64,000 nt of DNA from Lagopus muta (taxonomy: Eukaryota; Chordata; Aves; Galliformes; Phasianidae), in contig NC_064442.1 of the NCBI RefSeq assembly GCF_023343835.1, forward strand, positions 15,300,501 through 15,364,500, in the 5' to 3' direction. The position numbers were made by a program, and so were the translations under genes. The notes beneath the pieces were generated by a model. It was given only the letters and a program-made list of their open reading frames with translations. It searched no databases and was not told the origin of the DNA. Each line of letters begins with the position of its first letter. Position 1 is the first letter of the stretch. This document shows positions 48,525-64,000 of the stretch, piece after piece.

Positions 48525-51063
48525 ACTTACAGGAAAACAAGTGTACAAAGGACATAATAAACACTGAAAACATGCAGGTGTTAACAAAAAGGTGTGGTGT
48601 CACATGTCAAGTTGAATAACTTGATTGTAAAGTTCAGCTTGAAGAAGTAATGAGATTATGAGGGAAGACAAAAAAGTGAATATTGTGGCATAACAAAACT
48701 TACAGATACTGATCTGAAGCCTTTATCATGTTTTATTTCTTATTTGGATAGCCTACTTATTGCTATAAAGTTATTGCTATATTCTACCGATGATAAAGGC
48801 AAAAAAAAAAAAAACAACAAAAGAAGACAAACAGCAACATTACATATGAAATAGGTAGAATACAGCTTTTATTTTGATGTTAAAGTTCTATTTAGTACCT
48901 GAATAAAGTTCCAAAAATAGACAGTATATTAACCTACATGTTAGATATTCTTCCCCTCAAGTCCAGTGACTTAGCATTGTTTAGTGAGCTATTAACACAG
49001 TACTAGGATTAAAGCACATACTGCAACAATTTTTTGACAAATACTCATTTTCAACTTGTTGTTGTTGTTGTATTTGGTATCCTTATACATTTGCCCTCAT
49101 TTCCACCAAATGATTTACTGACAGGAATATTTAAGCAAAAAGAAAATAGCAGGTTAAAATTCAAATATATTCATGGAATGCAACTTTTAAAGTAATGTTA
49201 GCATTAATGATGAAGATCTATTTTGAGTAGTTACTGATCTCCAGCTAAGAAAAATAAATAAAGATGCTTCCTCTTTGCAATCTAAATCAGCTAGCACAGG
49301 TAGAATTTCAGATCATGCTAAATACTAAGAGCAAATTGCTTCTTATTTTGGGATATTGGATAGTAAGTGTTGTTTCTAACATTTGTATTAATAAATTTAT
49401 CTACTTGGGGACTTCAAGAATTTGCAGGAAAAAATCATACATTGTTTATACAGCTTGGACTGGCAACCTGTTTGTTCATCAAGTACAGACTGGGGAATGT
49501 CTGTGTCAATCCTTAGAGCCCAAAAGAAGGTACTGTCACGTTTGGATCACTCCCTACAAAGTTATCTGTAGATTGCACAAATTAGCAGTATGTTGCATTG
49601 ATCAGCAAGTATGTGTAAGATACTTTCTGTTGGGAATCAACAGTAGTGGGGATTTTCTTGTAGCGGTGATACCAGGACACCAACTGATCAAGAGTCACAG
49701 TTGCTAAGCAACATCTGCCTTAGAAGGCCATTCCAAGCTAAGCTAGAGTGTCAGCTTGGGAAATATTGAGAAAGGTTTCCCTAATTATTAGCAACATAAA
49801 CAAATGGAAGCCACAAATCCAGTGGAAAAAAAATCCAAAACCTCAACCTAAGATACCGGAGAACTGATATTTTTTGCAAGAAAAAAGCCATGTTTTTCAC
49901 TCATTTTTCAGAGAATTTCACTCTCTTCCTGATCTAACTGAAGTCTTGAAATCTTGCTCATTTTGTACACAGTTGCTTATTTAATTTCCTACTTGCGTTT
50001 TCAAAAGGATGTGAAGTCACAGAACAAGACTAATTGTGATAGGCTCCCAGCATCACAAAATTTGGCACTTAGACACTTACTAGACTTCGCTGTTTTTTGC
50101 AACTGTTGTGATCATTTTAAATTGCTGCAATTGATGTACAAGATACAATAATGACTTCAGTCTTTTTGTTTCCTTCCAGTCTTTTTTTTTTTTGCTATAC
50201 CACAAAGCATAAGAGACAGTGAGAGACAAGGTCTAAACTATTGTTGTTCTCATAGTCTATATGACATTATTGCAAAATCTAATAACTGCCTTTCCAGTCA
50301 TATTGTACTACCATAAACTCCTTTGTTTCGTTTGACAATCATTTAAATACTGAAAACCAATTTTCTATTGCAAAACATTGAAATTAATTTGGAAAAACAC
50401 TCCAATGGCTATAAAAACGTCCAGAGGTTGTTTAAATTAAATTTCAGTTGTGAACTATTAATGGGCCAGCATTAATTTCCTTCCTCAAGTACAACTGCAA
50501 AACCTTTGCATCGTTTGGAGTATTTTTGTTTTTTACAAAATAAAGACCAATGAGCAGATATTCTGCAAGACTGCATCACAGAATGAGGCACACATTGAGC
50601 ATTCGGTTAAAAAGAAATCTGTCCAGTTTTTGTGCCTGTGGGGAGAGGGAGAAGGGAAAGGAAGAAATACTCGCATTTTTTTTCTTTTTTTTTTTTTCTT
50701 TTTTCTTTTTTTAAAATAATTTGTCCCACCAGTAGTACTGGCCACCCTGTTGAAGAGTTTTAGAAGATCCCTGAGCACATTAGTTTCTGACTCTTAACCC
50801 CAGCTCCAAAACGATAGGGCTTCTGTTGTTGATAACGAGATGGATTGTCATTCACAGTTAAGTCAATCATAAGGTGCTTATATATTTACCCTTTTTTTCA
50901 CCAATCAGCACAAAGAACTGTCAGAAAATAACTTTTATTTTTCTTTTTAAATAATAAAAGGGCACAAAATTATTAAACAATCAAAGTTTTGTGACAGTGG
51001 TTTAGGATTATTATCTGGCTGCCCCTCAACAACAGACAAGTGATTCAATCGACATTCCTTAGC

Positions 51064-51088
51064 AAAAAAAAAAAAAAAAAAAAAAAAA
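51064..51088. repeat. Poly(A) tract, 25 nt
   Basis: This homopolymer lies within the RORA 3'UTR and is U25 in the transcript. Confidence 0.95.
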
Positions 51089-51548
51089 GGCAAAAAAAAA
51101 ATCCTGTACAAATATGTATTTTTCCCTGAGGGATCAAGGTTACACCCGCAAGTGCTCTATGTACATATTGCACTGTAGAGGAATGAAGAACATGTGCAAA
51201 AAAAGCAACAATGATTGAAGCTTACTAATCAAACCTTTTAATCATGACTGCTATGTCATCTTGCATTTTGGAATGTCGGAACACAGCTATTCCTTAAATC
51301 TACAATGTAAAAAATGAAAAAAAAAAGAAAAGAGAAGAAAAGAAAAAGAAACACACACCTCTACTATGGCACATTCAATGAAATAAAAAGTTTTCCAAAG
51401 ACAAATAGACAAATTCCATCAAGAAAATAATACAAAGTTCGTTCATTTGTTTTTTTTTTCTGTTTTTTAGAAAAATTACATTACTTTCTTTCATTGTTTC
51501 ACATTACAAAATCTTTTTTTTTTTTTTTAATGTTTACACAAATCACAT

Positions 51549-51554
51549 TTTATT
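51549..51554 (-). terminator. Possible internal RORA poly(A) signal
   Basis: The minus strand AATAAA within GCAATAAAATGTG could end a shorter RORA mRNA with a 3'UTR of about 3.7 kb. It is one of several internal hexamers. Confidence 0.3.
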
Positions 51555-53510
51555 GCAGGAATATTTCAAGTGCCATCAAATATTTATAGAAGGGTTAAAA
51601 AAATAGAAGTCTCTCTAAAGTGGTCCAGACAAGGCTTTGTATAGAATAAATCTTTTTTTCACCTTCTATTTTTGACTTAAGTATTTTGAATACATTTTCT
51701 TTTTCTCCATTGACACTTACCAGCCTAGAAGCAGCCACTCACACACACCCACACATACACCATGTGCGCACACAACGCTACTCTCTCACACACACAGGTA
51801 GGTGCACATACACACACAGAGATCTTGGTATCCATACTAAGATAGACAAGCTTTAATAAAGAGCAACCAAACTTAAGAACAGCCTCCCTTTTCTCCTAAT
51901 CCCATTGTTTTTAAGAGTCAATCAGTGTTAGAGATGTTGAGGTGTATTAAGGTAGTTCAAATGACAGTATACTGTACTACCTCTTTTCTAGAAAGCCCAG
52001 GAACATCTCTGTGGAAAGATGAAAACCCAATGAAAATCTCTTCGCAGACTCTAGCGTACAATCATTCAATGGCAATGTACTACTTTGTCTTCAGCTGTCC
52101 TCACGTTTTTGTTTGTTGTCAGCTGGACAGATCATGAAAATACTTGTGTGAATCCACTTACTTCCAATATGCTTTTTTAAACTGAATATTGTGTTGATTG
52201 TCTGACACCAGGCCATAGTCGCAGAGGTTCTGCAGAGTGCATTTCCACTGCTGCACCAGGTTCTTCCATGGCAGCCATTCTGACCAGCCACTCTGAGGCT
52301 ATTTGACATCCCCTTTGCCTCATAGGCAACCGCAGTCTTTTCAGTATGTCTGCCATGCTGTATCCCCTTTTCCCCTCTCTATGCCAAGCAAAACGAAACG
52401 AGTAATAGTCTCTTGCCAAGTGGCTGCTAGCTGTGTTCAGGAAGGCAGACTTACTGGGGTATGTACACACAGCCTGATTTTAAAAGGTGCTAGTTGTCCA
52501 CAGGGGCTCCCCTTGACAAAAATGACAGCACGTAGGTGCTGCACAGCCTGGAATGGAAGATCATGTCACAAGCCAATCCTGGATACAACAGGCTTTCAAC
52601 TAAGGCCCCATGCGGAACCCTTCTACACTTACGTATTTTATTATTAAATACTCCAAAATTCTGTGTTGTCAATGACTTAAGGGTGTAAATACTCTGAATT
52701 AGATACCAAACAAAACCACTGGTATCTACAGGCCTGCTAAAGTAGTAATATTAATCAGGAATAGATAAGTAAAGGATGTGACTGAAAATTAATCCCAAAG
52801 TATTTTGCCTGGTAGTCTACTTATTGTCAAAAGTAGGAGCTGTATCTTACTCTCTAAAAAAGTACGAATCTTACCTCATTATTCATTAGTTGACACTGAA
52901 ATTAAGTTTAGTTGATCTTTAAAGGACTAGCACCTAGGGCTGGTCATATTCCGAAAACGTCTGTTTGTTAAAAAGACTGCTTTAAAAATAGGAGCACATA
53001 TTGGAATCAAAGTACCGTATCATGCCAGCTACTCCAATAAAGTAAACAATGATTCTAGGAAAAGTCTATCAGCGAGAATGCAGTCAGTGTGCGGGGCTGT
53101 GAGCTGCCTCCTTGGAGCAGCAGGATGGAGCAGCATGAGGCTGGCTTCCTCAAGCCCACTCGTGCCTCCATCCAGGTACTCACAGAGGTGCAGGTGTTCC
53201 TGTGCCGTTCTCCAGGGCTACGCTGCTTTGAAGGGCGGAGATGCCATGTTCATCTCCTCAATTTTGAACCATATAAACGGATGAGAGCCAAGCGCTATGA
53301 TGAAACACTTTAATAGATGTTGTGCTTCTGTGGCTCAATTTGATCCCAAAGGTAAAATTTCCAAATCATAGAATAAAACTTTCTGTTTTAGACTACTAGC
53401 GTAATTCTACCTCTCTTCAGTGTGCTTCTGTTCTTCAGTTCAGCATTACTTCTCAGTGACTAATGTAACAGATTTATTATTTTTGGAAATTAAAGCAGTG
53501 GAGCACATTC

Positions 53511-53536
53511 TTTTTTTTTTTTTTTTTTTTTTTTTT
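53511..53536. repeat. Poly(T) tract, 26 nt
   Basis: This homopolymer lies in the RORA 3'UTR and is A26 in the transcript, so oligo(dT)-primed cDNAs could start here falsely. Confidence 0.95.
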
Positions 53537-55201
53537 CCCCTTGCAACATATTTCATCAGAAAGTTGCAGGCACACAGGCCTACAAGCCTCCTGGTTGTAT
53601 TTCCTCATCTCATCCAAATCAATTACAGACCTCTGGCTCGAACAGTCACAGTTTATTTTGTGATATTGTTCACTGTGGATCTGTTCCCTTCAGAACTTGG
53701 TTTAATTTCTAATCCTGCTAAATTTACTCAGAGACAGTTGGTACTTTCTATTAGTCTTCCCTCATCTGTTAAACTTTAAAGTGCATGTATGTAAATAATG
53801 AGAGCAATGGTCAGCACTCCATTCAGCTACTTTAAATAGAACTGCTGGATGTTTGAAGAACATGGGTTCTAATCTCACTTAAAACAAAATTAAACCTATG
53901 AATTTTGATAGGATAGAGTTTGGAGTTTTGAATGCATTGTTTACAATACAGAGTACAAAAGTATGTAACATTATGTATAAAAATGGGCTTTCCACATACA
54001 TGTCACACACATACTTTTACTGCAGATACAGACTTGAGTAAATACCTTCAAATCTGGATTTATGGTGGGTAGATGTACACTTTACTGGCTTGATTTTCAA
54101 GGATGACACATTATTCTATCTGTAAGTGATCTGTAATTGCTTAATTTGATCACAGAAACTCAGCACCTTTGAAAATGAGGCTTTTGCTGTGCCTAAATCA
54201 GAATCTAGGCGTGTAATTTTAAACATCCAGATTTGAAAGATTTGAAATGAAAAATACTCGCTAAATTAACAGTTGAACGTCTGATTTTAATTTAGAAAAC
54301 TTCCTTTTTTCCTTTTTTTTTTTAAAATCTGTGTAACCATTTCAGGATATGACCAGCCTCTCCTTAAAAGTAACACGGAAAACAGCAGCATAAATACCTC
54401 CCAATGTACCAGTACCTGCCAAAAACCTTTTTCAGTTAAACTTGAATTTCTGGTGCACATGCAACACAACAATGAACACGCTAGCATTTAATTTAAAGAA
54501 AAAGGTGCAAAATGAAAGTGCCTTATCAATTCAACAAGAAAAGCTATACCAGTAACTACATTTTATATTAATTAAAACAATATATAAACAATATCTCTTT
54601 TGCTATATATAGTCTTCATGCCCATTTACCCTGTAATATATTATAATGCTATTGTTGCTATTGCTATGGACCCTTTTCATGCCGTTCTGTCTACTGGCAA
54701 ACAGTGGTAGGTGAAAAAAATCGTCCTTCATGAAACAATGAGCAAGTTGTGCAAACTGATGCTTAAATCTCTGCAATGCACACCAGTCGCTGATTACTAG
54801 GTGGACTCTCTGGTTCTGATCAACAAATTGATTGTTCTGTCAGAAGTCTGGGCAGTGAACTACGAGAGAAAGCAACCTTCTGATACTAGTACCCTCAGTC
54901 TGTGTAAACAGAGGTCAAGGATTGAGAAGTTGAGACAGAAAAAGGGTCCATATTTGTAGGCAAAATGGAAATCATATGCATGAGAAAAACAAGTTCAACT
55001 TTGTTTCATTGTTTCCCATCCTTCGCCTGACCCGGACCGCCAAGAGATGTGCAGTGTGTTGGCTCCCTAGGTCTGTGCAGGGCCATATAAAGTGTCTTGG
55101 TTTTCTTTACTTTTTTTTTCTCTTTTTTTTTTTTAATCTTTTCCTTTCTTTTGTTTTAATGTTTGTACTTCAGACATTCTAGAAGTGCTTAGGTGATACG
55201 T

Positions 55202-61951
<6,750 letters not shown>

Positions 61952-62182
61952 CTATACCTTCAGACATGAGAAAATGAACATATTCCAGTTACAACTGGGA
62001 GCCACAGGAAAGCTTAGGTGTTAGAAGAAATGCTTTAATTTAATATCTCCTTGGATTTTTTTTTTCCTTAAAAATAAATCAATGCAAACTGCTAATACTG
62101 CAGTAAACAAAACAATTCTGGATCTTAACATACCTTGCCTAGCTCGTAATGGGCCCAGTGCAGCCATTAGAGGGCACTCTGT

Positions 62183-62198
62183 ACACACACACACACAC
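62183..62198. repeat. (CA)n microsatellite
   Basis: A short ACACAC tract is followed by ACTC-type repeats in a RORA intron. Confidence 0.9.
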
Positions 62199-62654
62199 TC
62201 ACTCTCACAATGCAGCTGAGATTTTAATAGTTACACAAAGCAGAATCCTTTCACTAGTTTGTAAGATGCTTTGGTGAACTTTAATTTATTTTTGAATGAA
62301 GAATACTGTATCTGGGACAAACTTACTTCCTAGATGGCAGTGGGTGCAAAAGAAAGCTTGCAAGATCAAAAAGCTTGAGAGATAAAGTCAAAACTCAGTG
62401 AAACCTGGGATCATTCAAGCTGCTGTAAACTCAGTAAGTGGTCTTGCTGCTTTTAGTAAAAAAAAAAAAAAATAAGCCAGCTTTGAAACCTGGGCTCAGA
62501 ATTTTGCTATGAATTAATATTCAGTCTTAAAAGTCTTCCATTTTTCTTTGTATGTGTCTCGTCTCATATTTTAGCACACGACAAGTAGACTTGTCTCTGC
62601 AGTTGGCACTTCTGCAGATTAGACCACCACTGAAAGGGAAAGCTTAAAGCCAGA

Positions 62655-62950
62655 AGTGCAGGATCCTGCATCTGAGTGGGGGCAATCCCAAAACATCAGT
62701 TCAGACTGGGTGATGAGTGGAGTTGAGAGCAGCCCTGCAGAGAAAGAGGTGGGAGTAGCGGGCAGATAAGGGACTCTATCTGCGAGTGACAGGACAAGGG
62801 GTAATGTCTTTAAACTAAAAGAGGATAGGTTTAGATTAGATATTAGGAAGAAACTGTGGATGCCCCGTCCCTAGAAGTGCTCAAGGCCAGGCTGGATGGA
62901 GTTTTGAGCACCCTGATCTAGTGGGTGGTGTCCCACTACTTGTGGAAGCT
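62655..62950 (+). mobile_element. CR1 LINE fragment
   Basis: The plus strand has GGATCCTGCATCTGAGTGGG, GCAGCCCTGCAGAGAAAGAGG, GACAAGGGGTAATGTC, TTAGATATTAGGAAGAAACT and CAAGGCCAGGCTGGATGG in CR1 order, with deletions between blocks. It is antisense to RORA and inactive. Confidence 0.85.
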
Positions 62951-64000
62951 GAGTAAGACTGGTGATCACGAACATGGGTGTATAGCACTGAAGTGCAATA
63001 TTTGTTTACCAGTGTGTACTTAAACATTTATTTTTCTCACTGTCAGCATCTGACAGCATTATTCCTTTGCCCTTGAAGGATACAGAAAGTAAAATATTAC
63101 CATGTTATTCACTAACCTCAGCCTCAGTTCTGGACTGTATTTAAGCACACACACTTAAATACTTTCATTGAACAGCCCCACCTTCCTAAATTGAAACCTC
63201 AGTCTAGCAGACAAACATTCTTCAGAGGCTGTTTGGCAATGTCAATGCTGGGCACCCAAATCACGTTCCATAGGGTTTAAATGCAAGCACTGTGTAAATA
63301 AGGGTAAGGAATATGACAAACTTATCTTACACTAGTGCTCCAGACTGAATACCTGGCCTAAGAAGGAGAAGCCTTCTCTTTTTTTCTGTACTATTAATGT
63401 TCATCTTTTAGTAATTCCCATGAGAATATTAACAATCACTTATTGAGACAAAACTGTAAGCGTAGCTTTTATCTTATTTTTTTTTCTTTTTGGTTTTACT
63501 TCATCTGTTACTGAAGGTATTTGAACTCAAGTGAGATGCAATGTTTTTGGCTGTCACAACATATACTATTGCAGAGAACTGCATTCTGCAACATAAGGAC
63601 ATGAAAAATCTTGTCCCTTCCTCTCAGCAAAAATTCTCAAAAAGAACATAAACTAAAGCAGAATTTCTCATCAAATACCTGCCTCTAGTTAAAACCAACA
63701 ACAAAAGAGACAAACTTTATCTTGGAATAGACAATTTTTCAATTTTTAGGTTGTTTTAATAATGAAATATGTAGCCAAAAAATGTCATTTAAGCAAAACA
63801 AATGTTTTAAACTCCTGATTGCTTATATAAATACTAGAATCTTAAAGCCATTTCTCTTACGCCCTGTTTCAGTTTGCTTATGACCACTTGACACAGTGCT
63901 CTCTAACTTAAGACCTGGATGCTAACAAGTCCTCGTAATGGAATTCAGCCTTCCTATAATCACTGAGGGAAAGGTTTAAAGAAAAATGTGCTAATTAATG

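Larger units (their letters stand above)
45070..55201 (-). other. RORA: RORA 3'UTR (about 10 kb)
   Basis: From the RORA stop codon (55204-55202) to the AATAAA at 45097-45092 there is no other gene, no CR1 and little repeat content apart from a hAT-like relic and homopolymers. CR1 pieces appear on both sides of the stretch. Human RORA mRNAs are known for a 3'UTR of roughly 9 kb, so a UTR of this length is expected. It is AT-rich with many ATTTA motifs. Several other AATAAA hexamers, for example at 51554-51549, could give shorter forms. Two less AT-rich patches near 52.2-52.6 and 53.08-53.3 kb have no assignment. Confidence 0.7.

Noticed and set aside
49264-49707. 147-codon plus-strand frame in the RORA 3'UTR
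   Set aside because: AT-rich chance frame antisense to RORA. No domain, no splice or promoter evidence.

Overview
The window is vertebrate nuclear DNA, most likely from a galliform bird (chicken or a close relative). Genes are split into many short exons with GT-AG introns. The interspersed repeats are almost all CR1 LINE pieces of the avian type. One intron holds an internally deleted mariner copy resembling the chicken mariner family, and the promoters lie in CpG islands. There are no bacterial, plasmid or phage features. Most open frames in the window are chance frames in introns, UTRs and intergenic DNA.

Three genes, all on the minus strand, account for the coding content. From left to right they are the 5' end of ANXA2, all of ICE2 (NARG2), and the 3' part of RORA. 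As recalled, this is also the order and relative orientation at human 15q22.2, so the window is a conserved syntenic block.

(1) Positions 1-5350 hold the ANXA2 5' end. The first coding exon is at 830-889, with the start codon at 877-875. A predicted noncoding exon 1 ends at 4761 inside a CpG island at about 4060-5350. Coding exon 3 and later lie beyond the left edge. (2) Positions 5350-16000 are about 10.6 kb of intergenic DNA with no recognisable gene, an old CR1 fossil and a (TA)n tract. (3) Positions 16015-42180 hold ICE2. Fifteen coding exons were placed with consistent phases. They sum to 2952 nt, or 983 codons plus stop, close to the human protein of about 982 residues. Its introns carry a 0.8 kb CR1 with an uninterrupted reverse-transcriptase C-terminal frame, a 0.5 kb mariner with two decayed inverted termini, and a second mariner fragment. 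(4) Positions 41870-42600 are the ICE2 CpG-island promoter, with a YY1/TISU-like start codon, CCAAT boxes and an NRF-1 palindrome. (5) Positions 42600-45070 are a short intergenic stretch with CR1 pieces. (6) Positions 45070-64000 hold RORA. A roughly 10 kb last exon is mostly 3'UTR, and six coding exons (55202-61908) encode most of the ligand-binding domain. The DNA-binding and hinge exons lie beyond the right edge.

The genes are not an operon. ANXA2 is a calcium-dependent membrane-binding protein, ICE2 is a subunit of the little elongation complex that supports RNA polymerase II transcription of snRNA genes, and RORA is a nuclear receptor. I found no previously undescribed biological system. 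The points worth a second look are a hAT-like transposon relic inside the RORA 3'UTR, the start-site architecture of ICE2, the deleted mariner, tandem and G-run splice-site features, and a basic C-terminal tail on avian ICE2. Human comparison sequences are recalled from memory and were not aligned by software.
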